A stretch of 64,000 nt of DNA from Saussurea involucrata (lineage: Eukaryota; Streptophyta; Magnoliopsida; Asterales; Asteraceae), in assembly GCA_033807775.1 (NCBI GenBank), contig CM066326.1, positions 50,707,617 through 50,771,616 of the forward strand, read 5' to 3'. The notes beneath the pieces are model-generated. The model saw nothing but the letters and a program-made list of their open reading frames with translations, did not search any database and was not told the DNA's origin. The translations under genes were made by a program, and so were the position numbers. This document shows, one piece after another, positions 42,531 through 54,780 of this stretch. How positions within the stretch are numbered: the first letter of the stretch is position 1; every line of letters begins with the position of its first letter.

Positions 42531-42699
42531 TTAACAGTTTCTGCACCTGTTTTGATCACTTGCCAGTTGGAATTATGTGCTGTTAATTAACAGTTTCTGC
42601 ACCTGTTGTGATCGTTTGTCTGCTGTATTTCTGTGCTGTTAATTAACAGTTTCTGCACCTGTTTTGATCGTTTGTCTGCTGTATTTCTGTGCTGTTAAC
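42531..42699 (+). repeat. Three 56-bp tandem repeats in the E4 leader
   Basis: Units start TTAACAGTTTCTGCACCTGT at 42531, 42587 and 42643. Units 2 and 3 are nearly identical, unit 1 is diverged in its second half. They lie between the LTR and gag. Confidence 0.9.
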
Positions 42700-42884
42700 T
42701 ATCACTTTTTGCTTCTGTTTTTTTATTTTGTCCAGAAATTATCAAACTGTCTACCTGCTGTATTTTTGTTTATTTTCTGAAACTGGTCTTAGCTTCCTTT
42801 CGTTACTACATAAAATAATATATATATATATATATATCGGTTTGGATTCTAGTAACACTTTCTTTATCGTTATTCGATACAGAC

Positions 42885-45800
42885 ATGGACACCAACGTAA
42901 ACCCAATTGCAAGTGCTGTTATGACTACGAGCACCGTTGTGACTACTATCCCGATGGTATCGAGCAATGCTCCCGTAGTTTCTTCCGGTGGGTTTGGAAT
43001 TGTGCCTATGAACCACGCTGAGAAACCGGAGAAATTTGTCGGGGTGCATTTCAAACGGTGGAAACAAAAAATGTTCTTTTACTTAACCACCTTGAACTTG
43101 GCACACTACTTAAGCGAGGATGCTCCTCAAGTGCCCGAAGGACAAACTGATATTCATTTGATTAGTGATGTGGAAGCATGGAAACATTCTGATTTTTTGT
43201 GTAGGAACTATGTCCTCAATGGTTTGGTGGATGCGCTCTATAACGTTTATAGCGTGTCTAAGACATCAAAAGAATTGTGGCAATCTCTTGAAAAGAAATA
43301 CAAAACCGAGGATGCGGGATCCAAGAAATTTGTGGTTGCCCGATTCTTGGAATTCAAAATGACTGATTCAAGGATTGTCATAAGTCAGGTCCAAGAACTC
43401 CAAGTCATGTTAAATGATATCCATGCCGAGGGGATGGTTGTAAGCGAGACTTTCCAAGTTGCCGCAATAATTGAAAAACTTCCCCCGGCATGGGTAGATT
43501 TCAAGAACTATCTTAAACATAAAAGGAAGGAAATGAGCGTTGAGGATCTTATTGTAAGGCTTCGAATTGAAGAAGATAATAAAAATGCACAAAAGAAAGG
43601 TTATGGCGCTAACTCCATTAAGGCCAATGTTGTAGAGTTTGGTCAAGCGTCAAGGACCAACAAGAATAAGTTTGTACGAGGAAAAGATTCAAGGAAAGGT
43701 AAAGGGTTCAATCTTGGACCCAAGGGTGGAGTTTTTAAAAGGAAATTCCAAGGTAATTGTTACAATTGTGACAAACCAGGCCACCGAGCTGTGAACTGCA
43801 GGTTGCCAAAGCGAGAGAAAGACAAACAAGCGAACTTGGTGGATGACATAGCTAGAGACATGTGTGATATTGATCTTGCGGCTATGGTCTCGGAAGTAAA
43901 CCTCGTGGGTTCTAACCCGAGGGAATGGTGGATAGACACAGGTGCAACTCGACATGTTTGCTCGGACAAAGGGATGCTCCATGATTTCAAGACTGCTGAA
44001 GATGGAGAAAAACTGTTCATGGGAAATTCTGCCACTGCTGAGATAAAAGGAAGCGGAAGAGTCGTGCTCAAGATGACCTCGGGGAAGGAACTAACCTTGA
44101 ATGATGTGTTGTATGTTCCTGATATTCGTAAGAATCTTGTGTCCGATTGGTTGTTGAACAAACACGGTTTTCGTCTAGCTTTTGAGTCAGATAAGTTTGT
44201 GTTAACAAAGATGGGGATGTTTGTGGGGAAGGGTTATGCTTTGGACGGAATGTTCAAAATGAATGTAATGGCTATTAAGCCTCCAGTTAATGAAATAAAG
44301 AAATCTTCTGCTTACTTGCTTGAGTCTTCATATATGTGGCATGGTAGACTTGGTCACGTAAATTTTGACACCCTTCGTCGTTTAATTAATTTAGACATCA
44401 TCCCGAAATTTCACATCGACTCTAATTATAAATGTAGCACATGCGTTGAGGCGAAATTAACGAGGTCATCATTTCAATCAATAGAAAGGTCAACTAAACC
44501 CCTTGACATGATTCATACAGATGTGTGTGATATGAAGTCAACTCCATCAAGAGGTGGGAATAAATTTTTTATCACCTTCGTGGATGATAGTACTAAATAT
44601 TGCTATGTCTATTTACTTAAAAGTAAAGATGAAGCAATAGATAAGTTTGTGTTGTACAAAAATGAAGTCGAAAATCTACATAACACAAAGATCAAAGTGC
44701 TGAGAAGTGATCGAGGTGGTGAGTATGTGTCACCATTTGCGGAGTTTTGTGGAATCAATGGTATTCGACAGAGTTCACAGCACCTTACACTCCGCAACAA
44801 AATGGTATTGCCGAAAGGAAAAATCGGACCCTAAAGGAGATGATGAATGCCATGTTAATAAGTTCTGGGTTGCCCCCGTTCATGTGGGGGGGAGGCTGTT
44901 CTGTCAGCTAACTACATCCTAAACAAAGTTCCTCGAAAGAAACAAGACAAAACCCCATATGAATTGTGGATGGGAAGAAAACCATCATATAAGTATTTAC
45001 GAGTGTGGGGGTGTCTTGCAAAGGTTGTAGTGCCTCCACCTAAGGCTGTAAAGATAGGACCAAAAACTGTAGATTGCATCTTCATTGGGTATGCTCAAAA
45101 CAGTAGTGCCTATCGATTTCTTGTGCATGAATCGAGAATCCCTGATATTCACAAAAACACAATAATGGAGTCCAGAAATGCATCGTTCTTTGAACATGTG
45201 TTTCCGTGTGTGGATAAAGAAGATGCAAGCATCTCAAGAATGACATCTCAAGAAGAAAATGAGGAACGTATTGAGAAACATATTGAGGAACGTATAGAGG
45301 AAGAAAAAGAAGCAGAAATTGAGCCTAGATGAAGTAAGAGGGCAAGAGTTGAGAAATCATTTGGTCTTGATTTCTATACATATATGGTTGAAAGAGAACC
45401 TCAAACCTTTCAAGAAGCAGTCACATCTTGTGAAGGACCCCAATGGAAGGAAGCCATCAAGTGTGAAATGGATTCCATCTTACAAAATCATACTTGGGAA
45501 CTAGTGGACCTTCCTGTCGGATGCAAACCACTAGGTTATAGATGGATTTTCAAAACGAAAATGAATGCAAATGGGATCGTTGACAAATACAAGGCCAGAT
45601 TGGTGATCAAAGGTTACAATCAGAGAGAAGGTCTAGATTACTTTGACACGTACTCTCCTGTTACACGTCTCACATCCATTAGGCTGGTACTTGCCATTGC
45701 AGCTTTGAGAAATTTGGAAGTACATCAAATGGATGTGAAAACCGCATTTCTTAATGGAGATCTAGAAGAAGAGATTTACATGGAACAACCTGAGGGATAC

Positions 45801-46970
45801 ATTGCCCCAGGACATGAGAAAAAGGTGTGTAAACTTGTGAAGTCATTGTATGGGTTAAAGCAAGCACCAAAACAATGGCATCAAAAGTTTGATCACGTAA
45901 TGTTGGAATGTGGTTTTAAGATCAACGAATGTGATAAGTGTGTCTATGTTAAAGACACAGATAATGGATATGTCATCCTATGTCTTTACGTGGATGACAT
46001 GCTCATTATTGGTAGTAACGATAATATGATCAAATCCACAAAGAATATGTTGAAGGCTAGATTTGACATGAAAGATATGGGTCTAGCTGATGTGATACTC
46101 GGAATTCAAATTTCGAGAACACCGAATGGGCTTGTGTTAAGTCAAGAAAATTATATAGACAAAATTCTCGAGAAATTTAATGCTGAGGACACTGCTATTG
46201 CAAGAACACCGATTGACACCAGTCATCATCTATCGAAGAATAGAGGCGAAGGTGTTGCTCAAGTGGAATATTCGAGAATTGTTGGCAGTTTGATGTATTT
46301 GATGAGTTGTACCAGGCCTGACTTGGCCTTTGCCATAAGTAGGCTGAGTAGATATACGAGTAATCCAAGTTCAGAACATTGGAAAAGCATAACCCGGGTG
46401 TTACGATATTTAAGGTACACCCGAGATTATGGATTACATTATACAAGGTATCCTGCAGTCATCGAAGGATACAGTGATGCAAATTGGATATCTGACATGA
46501 AAGACTCCAAATCTACCAGTGGGTATGTCTTCACACTTGGAGGTGCTGCAATTTCTTGGAAATCATCAAAACAGATGGTCATAGCCAGATCCACTATGGA
46601 ATCTGAATTTATAGCACTCGATAAATGTGGGGAGGAAGCTGAGTGGCAAAAACAATTTATGGAAGACATTCCAAGGTGGGAAAAGCCGGTATCTGCTATA
46701 TGCATACATTGTGACAGTCAATCAGCAATTGGGAGAGCACATAATGCTATCTACAATGGTAAGTCTCGACACATCCGTCGAAGACATAACACCATAAGAC
46801 AACTACTCTCTACAGGAGTTATCTCTGTTGACTATGTGAAGTCAAAGGATAACATTGCGGATCCGCTAACAAAAGGTTTGAATAGAGAGCTTGTGATTAA
46901 GTCATCAAGAGGAATGGGACTAAAGCCCTTGAATGGACAAGTGAATACAAAGGAAACCCAACCTAGTTGA
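42885..46970 (+). pseudogene. E4 gag-pol polyprotein, broken by two frameshifts and one stop
   Basis: ATG at 42885 (GACATGGACACC). Single-ORF layout: gag with CCHC knuckle CYNCDKPGHRAVNC (~43757-43798), protease WWIDTGATRHVC (~43927), GAG-pre-integrase (WHGRLGHVNFDTL ... CSTCVEAKLTRSSF), and integrase (HTDVCDM, LRSDRGGEY, QQNGIAERKNRT). RT follows with GYRWIFKTK, MDVKTAFLNGDLEEE, LYGLKQAPKQWH and YVDD (~45985-45996), then RNase H (YSDANW, STMESEFIALD, HCDSQSAIG). It ends at 46970. Breaks: a frameshift near 44778, another at a G7 run near 44888, and an in-frame TGA at 45330-45332 that fits a C-to-T change of an Arg codon. RT-RNase H after the stop is open. The lineage within copia is not assigned. 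Confidence 0.9.
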
Positions 46971-47462
46971 CTGGAGATCCCAAGATCTAGGTTCAAAGGG
47001 ACAACCTAACTGTATACACCGGTCAAGTCACTGTGGGGGGAAACCTTTCCCTAACCCCTTTCCTAAATATAACAGTGAATAAGATTTCAGGATAAGCTTA
47101 TGGATTTTAATGATCCTAAGAGGATCACCTATGCAATAGAGAAGTGGGGTCGCTTAGAAAGGAGTTCTATGGGGGCATAATTCCTAAGAGCTCTTGCAGA
47201 ACCAGGCGAATGTTCATGACTATAACGAACATGACAATGAGGACTGAGACTAGTCAGGAAGAATCCTGTGTGAAGTATGATGTCGTCTACATAAACAGCA
47301 GAACAATTCAAGGACATCATGTCTACTGATCAGCCAGTAAACTAAGCATATTTCACAAGGGAAGGTTCAAAGGGTAAAGTACCTATCCTTTGCAGGATTT
47401 GAACGTTGAGAGTATTTCGAGAGTGCATCGGTTTCTGATCAATTTCTATTCATGTGGGGGAT

Positions 47463-48249
47463 TGTTGGAAAATAAGTACATAATATGTGTTTTTTCGGGT
47501 TTTTGGACGTAAATATTAATTATGCAAACATTCTAATTCGTGTAAGTTTGTAATGGATCTCGTTCACCTTCGTAAGGGCTTTGTAACGAGCTAAATTTCG
47601 TCCATAATAAAGTTCGTGTGAATGAGAAATTGAATCTCAAAGTGGACACATTGAAGTAGGTGTTGTTGGGGAAAAGGAGTTGTCCCACATAGGTGGGAAC
47701 TTGAAAGTGGATCAAGTTTATATATGGTTTTGCAAATGAAGACATTAAGTTGTATTGAAAGAAAGTCTCTCTCGCGCGCGTGCGCGCGCGGGAGGGGGGT
47801 GTGAATTATGGGCCGGTTGAGGACCGGACAACTGAACTTGTGTGCACGGGCGCGTCCTGCGGACACGACTGCAGCGCCAAGGTCGACCGAAAAGTTCAGG
47901 CTCGTTTTTGGAATTTTTTTCCAGATTATTCTTTTCTGTTTCATTTGCAAAATTTGTTGACCTTCCACTTTCTTGTATTTATTAGTTTTCCCATAACTCC
48001 CATGCAATATCTCCTATATATATGACAGAATGGAGCTCATTTCAGACACACAACACAGCAGCTCCCTCTCATAAGATATTCGATACAGGTGCGAACTCGG
48101 TTTTCTCTCAGGCTATCGTCTCGGTCCGGCAGTACACCTGCTCCGGCCGTTGTACTCTGGGAAACAGACACCACAGGGTGAATCTGTTTTAAGGGGACTA
48201 TGTCAAACACAGGCCTCGGCCTTTCGTATTCTCTTACTGTTGTTCTACA
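47463..48249 (+). repeat. E4 3' LTR (787 bp)
   Basis: Second LTR of the full copy, ending GTTCTACA. Sequence right of it (GAGAT) is where a target duplication would lie. Confidence 0.9.
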
Positions 48250-48781
48250 GAGATGAGTTTGAATGAAACCGGAATTTGCTTCGAAACCAGATCCCTTATA
48301 TGTAGACTTGTGGTTCATCTTCCATCTTTACATTTTTTAAATTAAACAAAAACACAACTTTTTAATGGCTAATTTGGCCAACGTATTTATCTATAAAATA
48401 GGCATGTTTATTTAACAACTTTTTTAATGGCTAATTATGGCCGATTGTCGTATGTCGTAAAAATGGACGGTGACGATCCCGTCTCTCACCTTTTCCATCT
48501 GCACAACTCTCACGTCTCCGAACCCCTCAATGTCTCGCCGAAGATCGACTCGCTCGCGTCGGAAGGGACGGAGCTCAGGAGGAGAGTGCGCGTTGGGGTG
48601 GTTGATGGTGGTGGGAGTGGCAGAGGGAGAGAAGGTGGTTTAGGGGTGATGTTAATGCCGAAAATCGTCCAAAAATACAATTTAAGGTTGATGTGGAGCT
48701 TAACAACTAAAGAATAGAAATCGTTCGACAAACTATGCAACAAAGACAAAAAAAATAAAAGGGACGAGAGGAATTTGGTGA
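48250..48781. other. GC-rich island, possible gene fragment
   Basis: 48463-48717 is open on both strands. On + it reads MDGDDPVSHLFHLHNSHVSEPL... then a Gly/Arg-rich stretch; on - it gives a Pro/Ser/Thr-rich stretch that would continue the frame of 49607-49436 if the insertion between were removed. CAACTTTTT(T)AATGGCTAATT occurs twice (48355, 48417). I do not recognise a protein family. Coding status is uncertain. Confidence 0.3.
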
Positions 48782-49435
48782 CGCGGGAAAAACCTCAACG
48801 AGAAAAAAACCCGCGGACGACAGTGGAGGTCGTCGTTGTACTATGGTCGCCAATCAGGGGCGACGTCCTTGTGTTTCAAACGTCGAGAGTACAAACGATT
48901 ACAGTACAAATATCAAAAATAGTTTTATTGTAAAGTAAATAAGTGCGTCGTGTGTAAAAACAGCGTGTCGTGCGTCGTCTGTTCGATAGAGAATTTTGCT
49001 TCGAATGCTCTCTCTTATGTCATAGATGATATTGGACTCAGATGTGTGCAAATGAGGATGGTATCTTCGTTTATATAGCCTTCGCAGCCTTAAATGATCC
49101 CATAAAAGTTGGAGTAACTGTCGTAACGGTTTCTGAGATTTAATGCTCATAATGATCTTCGTCAGTTATAGCCGTTGGTCATTAATGGCTTTAATCCTGC
49201 ATCAAACAAACAAAACATAACAGTCATGTCGTACGTTAGTTAATCGTGTTTGTCTGCGATGGTCGTGTGAGTTGGATAACGACATGGTCGAGTGTCGTGA
49301 GTAACCCTCGACCTGAACTTAAGTCCGACAATAGAGTTATCGAGTGTGTATGATTTAACATAGGATGCGTCGTGTAAGAAGTGTTTTTTCCTTTCTCGGT
49401 CGTGGTCGAGACTGATAAATTTTTACCCAAACAGG
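48782..49435 (-). mobile_element. LTR-like insertion with TATA box, flanked by GGTGA(C)
   Basis: 48871-49435 has TG...CA ends (TGTTTCAAACG ... ACCCAAACA). On the minus strand it contains GGCTATATAAACG (TATA box at ~49072) and AATAAAAC (~48922). Just past the inner end (minus) comes CCCCTGATTGGCGACC, which resembles a non-Met gypsy primer-binding site. GGTGAC flanks the block at 48777 and 49436. It is probably a fragmentary 5' LTR of a gypsy element. The second LTR is absent. Confidence 0.5.
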
Positions 49436-49607
49436 TGACATAAACCGCCGCTGGCGGTGGCTGTAGCGGTGGTGGAGGACCGTAAAAGTTGTATGAGTAG
49501 TAAGTATAGGGTAGGAGGGGAGGCAAAGGCAAAGGGTATGTTAACTGGAATTCTTGTGCAGCAGGATCCAAGGTGACCGGAAAATGATTATATGCAATGT
49601 CTTCCAT
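49436..49607 (-). pseudogene. Proline-rich N-terminal ORF fragment, interrupted
   Basis: ATG at 49607 (ACCATGGAAG, good context); about 57 codons with MEDIAYNHFPVT, AAQEFQL and PLPLPP....YGPPPPLQPPP before the insertion. Upstream (49620-49930) is GC-rich and carries a direct repeat GACGAAGTCAGAAAAAGGAG (49637, 49814). Possibly the first exon of a host or captured gene; no family recognised. Confidence 0.35.
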
Positions 49608-49989
49608 GGTAGTGATAGGCGGCAGGTGGTAAAAACGGACGAAGTCAGAAAAAGGAGGAAGTTCCGCCGAAATTAATTATTTTCAAATTTCGCCGAGGAG
49701 TCCGGCAGCGACTGGAAAGGTGAACTGTGCGCAAACGGCGCGACCCGCGACGTGTTCAGCCGCCGGCGGAGGGAGTGGAGGTAAGAAGTAATTGCTGGTA
49801 TGATAATCATATGGACGAAGTCAGAAAAAGGAGGAAGTTTTGCCGGGCTCTGGACGGCGATGGCGAGGATGGGATTTCACTGGTCTAAACAAATCGAGGG
49901 GGGTGGATGTGTTCATGACGAAGTGGGTGGTTAAATGACGTACACATTAAAAATTTAATTTTATTTAATGTTTAAAAATACAAATTGGT
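49608..49989. other. GC-rich sequence upstream of the proline-rich ORF
   Basis: Contains the ~28-bp direct repeat beginning GACGAAGTCAGAAAAAGGAG at 49637 and 49814, and CG-rich stretches unlike the surrounding AT-rich DNA. May be promoter or 5' UTR of the fragment on the minus strand. Confidence 0.3.
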
Positions 49990-50162
49990 AATAAAAGACA
50001 AAAATACCCCTTCCTTTAACGGAAAATTTTAACAACGTTAGTGACTAAGGATCGTTTTTAGAGCAAAATAAGAACCACAAGGACGACTTTTAGACTTATT
50101 AAAGTTCAGGTCCGACTTTCAAAGCTTTCGGTAAACCATGAGGACCAAAATTAGAGTTTACT
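49990..50162 (+). repeat. Dispersed GAGTAAACTC-end repeat, copy 3
   Basis: Ends GGACCAAAATTAGAGTTTAC; parallels 34225-34396 and, reversed, 4304-5340. Confidence 0.5.
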
Positions 50163-50507
50163 CTAATACTAATAAAAGGTGTATTATATAGAATTTTATT
50201 AATATATTAAATTAATCATTTATTTTGCCAATATTCTTTTTTTTAACTGGTAAATGCAAGTATTTTAACAATATATTCAATAAATACTAATTTATATAAA
50301 ACCATTTTCTCTTAATTTCTAACGCAAGATCAATCAATAATTCTTTCTAAATTAATATTATCTACCATGTCATTTTTACATAACATCGTCAATCCGTTCC
50401 ACCATCAAAGACATCTTATGATATATTTTTAATATATAGATAACTTGAGGTCACTATGTTGACCATTCAAACTAACATTTTAAGTAAATCAACATAAATC
50501 AGTTAAG
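50163..50507. other. AT-rich noncoding stretch
   Basis: Nothing recognised; no ORF, no clear repeat. Confidence 0.4.
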
Positions 50508-50642
50508 TTTTTTTTGAGTTATATAATATTTATATACGGCAAATGAAACAAATAAACTCACACATCCTCCTCACCTTTGGTGAGGTTTGAACCCATGACC
50601 TCCTACAAGGCCAAGGCTCTGATACTGCTAGGCTAAAGACCC
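50508..50642 (-). mobile_element. tRNA-derived SINE
   Basis: On the minus strand the head GGTCTTTAGCCTAGCAGTATC fits a pol III A box (TAGCCTAGCAG) and GGTTCAAACC fits a B box about 35 bases downstream. The body ends in an A-run (T8 on +, 50508-50515). Head, spacing and A-tail match plant SINEs. Target duplications are not visible, so it is probably old. Confidence 0.65.
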
Positions 50643-51090
50643 TTTGGTTACATGTTACCTGATGTTAATGGTTTTCATCACCATTTTTAACTTTTAGAGT
50701 TGAAAAAACTTTTTAAGAAACATCAATCTTAATATAAAGTCCATGTTGGTTATAGTTTGAGATATTATTCTTGTTTTATAGATTAGAGAGTATTTAAAGT
50801 TTTGGCACTCAATATTAGAATTAAGAAGCCAATAATATATGAAAAAAAGAATTACTAATTTGGGACCATGTAATTAATTAATACATGTTTGGAAATAATA
50901 AACATTAAAAACTAATTAACTTTTTACAAATTCTGTTGTCCAATGTAATTAATTAATACATATTTGAGCCCTTAATGTAATGCTAAATTTTTTTTGGGTC
51001 CAACTATATACTAATATTTTTTGTCTTTTTTATTTACTAGTTTTTTAACTACTACTATATAGTTTACACTTAAAATATTTGGACCCTTGT
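50643..51090. other. AT-rich noncoding stretch before the satellite
   Basis: AATTAATTAATACAT(G/A)TTTG occurs twice (~50871, ~50949). Otherwise nothing recognised. Confidence 0.4.
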
Positions 51091-54000
51091 TTTTATTAAA
51101 TTATAGTGTATTATATGAATTTTTTTAACTTCTATAAACCGTTTTTTCGATTTTTTTCATGTTCATAAACTGTTTGTATGAGTTTTATAAATTATTTTTT
51201 CAAAAACTTCAAGATTTTTATGTTTCATAAATCGTTTTTCGAAATTTTCAAGTTTCATAAATGATTTAATAATCTGTTTGTTGGATTTTTAATTTTAATA
51301 TATTTTTCTCTAACATAAATAATCTTATTTTTTCATAATAATTATATATTTTTCAGGCTTAAATAAAAGAAGAAAATGAATTTAATTAATTTTTTAAATA
51401 AAAAAGATTTGAGTTTAAGTTGTTAGAAAGATAGGAACAGATAACTACAACAATAAATTTTTAGTTTTATTAAAAATAATAAAAGAAAAGCAGAATTAGC
51501 AGACTTAAATAAAGGAAGAAAAGGAATTTAATTATCTTTTTAAATAAAAAAGATTTAAGACTTTAAGACTTTTGAAAATATATCAATTGATCATAATTAA
51601 TTGTTTTTATATTCATGTAATCGCATTAATTGTTTTTATTAAATTATAGTGTATTATATGAATTTTTTAACTTCTATAAACCGTTTTTTCGATTTTTTTC
51701 ATGTTCATAAACGGTTTGTTTGAGTTTTATAAATTATTTTTTCAAAAACTTCAAAATTTTTATGTTTCATAAATCGTTTTTCGAAATTTTCAAGTTTCAT
51801 AAATGATTTAATAATCTGTTTGTTGGATTTTTAATTTTAATATATTTTTCTCTAACATAATAATCTTGATTTTTTTTAAAATAATTATATATTTTTCAGG
51901 CTTAAATAAAGGATGAAAAGAAATTTAATTAATTTTTTAAATAAAAAAGATTTGAGTTTAAGTTGTTAGAGAGATAAGAAAAGATAACTACAACAATTAG
52001 TTTTCAGTTTTATTAAAAATAATAATAGAAAAAGCAGAATCAGCATGCTTAAATAAATAAAGAAAATGAATATAATTAATTTTTTAAATAAAAATAGATT
52101 TAATACTTTAAGACTTTAAGACTTTTGAAAATATATCTTGTGATCGTAATTAATTATTTTTATATTCATGTAATCACATTAATTATTTTTATTAAATTAT
52201 AGTGTGTTATATGAATTTTTTTAACTTCTACAAACCGTTTTTTCGATTTTTTTCATGTTCATAAACTGTTTGTTTGAGCTTTATAAATTATTTTTTAAAA
52301 AACTTCAAGATTTTTATGTTTCATAAATCGTTTTTCGAAATTTTCAAGTTTCATAAATGATTTAATAATCTGTTTGTTGGATTTTTAATTTTAATATATT
52401 TTTCTCTAAAATGAATAATCATATTTTTTTCAAAATAATTATATATTTTTCAGGCTTAATTAAAGGAAGAAAAGGAATTTAATTAATTTTTTAAATAAAA
52501 AAAGATTTGAGTTTAAGTTGTTAGAGAGATAGGAAAAGATAACTACAATAATTAATTTTTAGTTTTATTGCTTAAATATAGAAAGAAAAGGAATATAATT
52601 AATTTTTTAAATAAAAAAAGATTTAAGACTTTTGAAAATATATCATGTGATTGTAATTAATTGTTTTTATATTCATGTAATCGCATTAATTGTTTTTATT
52701 AAATTATAGTGTATTATATGAATTTTTTAACTTCTATAAACCGTTTTTTTCGATTTTTTTCATGTTCATAAACTGTTTGTTTGAGTTTTATAAATTATTT
52801 TTTCAAAAACTTCAAGATTTTTATGTTTCATAAATCGTTTTTCGAAATTTTCAAGTTTCATAAATGATTTAATAATCTGTTTGTTGGATTTTTAATTTTA
52901 ATATATTTTTCTCTAACATAAATAATCTTATTTTTTTCAAAATAATTATATATTTTTTCAGGTTTAAATAAAGGAAAAAAGATATTTAATTAATTTTTTA
53001 AATAAAAAAGATTTGAGTTTAAGTTGTTAGAGAGATAAGAAAAGATAACTACAACAATTAATTTTCAGTTTTATAAAAATAATAATAGAAAAAGCAGAAT
53101 CAGCATGCTTAAATAAAGGAAGAAAAGGAATATAATTAATTTTTTAAATAAAAAAAAGATTTAAGACTTTAAGACTTTTGATAATATATCTTGTGATCGT
53201 AATTAATTGTTTTTATATTCATGTAATCACATTAATTATTTTTATTAAATTATAGTGTATTGTATGAATTTTTTTAACTTCTATAAACCGTTTTTTCGAT
53301 TTTTTTCATGTTCATAAACTGTTTGGTTGAGTTTTATAAATTATATTTTAAAAAACTTCAAGATTTTTATGTTTCATAAATCGTTTTTCGAAATTTTCAA
53401 GTTTCATAAATGATTTAATAATCTGTTTGTTGGATTTTTAATTTTAATATATTTTTCTCTAAAATGAATAATCATATTTTTTCTCAAAATAATTATATAT
53501 TTTTCAGGCTTAATTAAAGGAAGATAAGAAATTTAATTAATTTTTTAAATAAAAAAAGATTTGAGTTTAAGTTGTTAGAGAGATAGGAAAAGATAACTAC
53601 AATAATTAATTTTTAGTTTTATTGCTTAAATATAGAAAGAAAAGGAATATAATTAATTTTTTAAATAAAAAAAAGATTTAAGACTTTAAGACTTTTGAAA
53701 ATATATCATGTGATTGTAATTAATTGTTTTTATATTCATGTAATTGCATTAATTGTTTTTATTAAATTATAGTGTATTATATGAATTTTTTAACTTCTAT
53801 AAACCGTTTTTTTCGATTTTTTTATGTTCATAAACTGTTTGTTTGAGTTTTATAAATTATTTTTTCAAAAACTTCAAGATTTTTATGTTTCATAAATCGT
53901 TTTTCTAAATTTTCAAGTTTCATAAATGATTTAATAATCTGTTTGTTGGATTTTTAATTTTAATATTTTTTTCTCTAACATAAATAATCTTATTTTTTTT

Positions 54001-54780
54001 CAAAATAAATATATATTTTTTCATGCTTAAATAAAGGAAAAAAGAAATTTAATTAATTTTTTAAATAAAAAAGATTTGAGTTTAAGTTGTTAGAGAGATA
54101 AGAAAAGATAACTACAACAATTAATTTTCAGTTTTATTAAAAATAATAATAGAAAAAGCAGAATCAGCATGCTTAAATAAATGAAGAAAAGGAATATAAT
54201 TATTTTTTTAAATATTAAAAGATTTAAGACTTTAAGACTTTAAGACTTTTGAGAATATATCTTGTGATCGTAATTAATTGTTTTTATATTCATGTAATCA
54301 CATTAATTATTTTTATTAAATTATAGTGTTGTGTATGAATTTTTTTAACTTCTATAAACCGTTTTTTCGATTTTTTTCATGTTCATAAACTGTTTGGTTG
54401 AGTTTTATAAATTATATTTTCAAAAACTTCAAGATTTTTATGTTTCATAAATCGTTTTTCGAAATTTTCAAGTTTCATAAATGATTTAATAATATGTTTG
54501 TTGGATTTTTAATTTTAATATATTTTTCTCTAAAATGAATAATCATATTTTTTTCAAAATAATTATATATTTTTCAAGCTTAAATAAAGGAAGAAAAGGA
54601 ATTTAATTAATTTTTTAAATAAAAAAATATTTAAGTTTAAGTTGTTAGAGAGATAGGAAAAGATAACTACAATAATTAATTTTCAGTTTTATTGCTTAAA
54701 TATAGGAAGAAAAGGAATATAATTAAAAGAAAAAGATTTAAGACTTTAAGACTTTTAGCATATATGCTTTATAAGATAGT
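51091..54780. repeat. AT-rich satellite array, seven ~0.5-kb monomers with dimeric higher-order structure
   Basis: The landmark TTTTATTAAATTATAGTG occurs at 51091, 51634, 52187, 52694, 53240, 53757 and 54311, giving periods of 543, 553, 507, 546, 517 and 554 bp. Shared blocks include CCGTTTTTTCGATTTTTTTC, CATAAATCGTTTTTCGAAAT and GATTTAATAATCTGTTTGTT. From monomer 2 on, two types alternate. Long monomers (2, 4, 6) have CTAACATAA(A)TAATC plus a GCAGAATCAGCATGC segment, with small exceptions in copy 2. Short ones (3, 5, 7) have CTAAAATGAATAATCATAT and lack that segment. No coding potential. Confidence 0.93.

Larger units (their letters stand above)
40774..48249 (+). mobile_element. E4: composite copia, truncated copy plus full copy sharing the middle LTR
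   Basis: 40774-41631 repeats, almost base for base, 46600-47462 (the end of RNase H plus 3' UTR). LTRs lie at 41632-42417 and 47463-48249. The first LTR thus serves as the 3' LTR of a truncated copy and the 5' LTR of a full copy. This is what unequal recombination between tandem or neighbouring copies leaves. No target duplication is possible on the left. The LTRs differ at roughly 20-25 positions (~3%). Confidence 0.9.

Noticed and set aside
50540..50642. tRNA gene
   Set aside because: A and B boxes are present, but no cloverleaf closes and an A-tail follows, so a SINE is the better reading.
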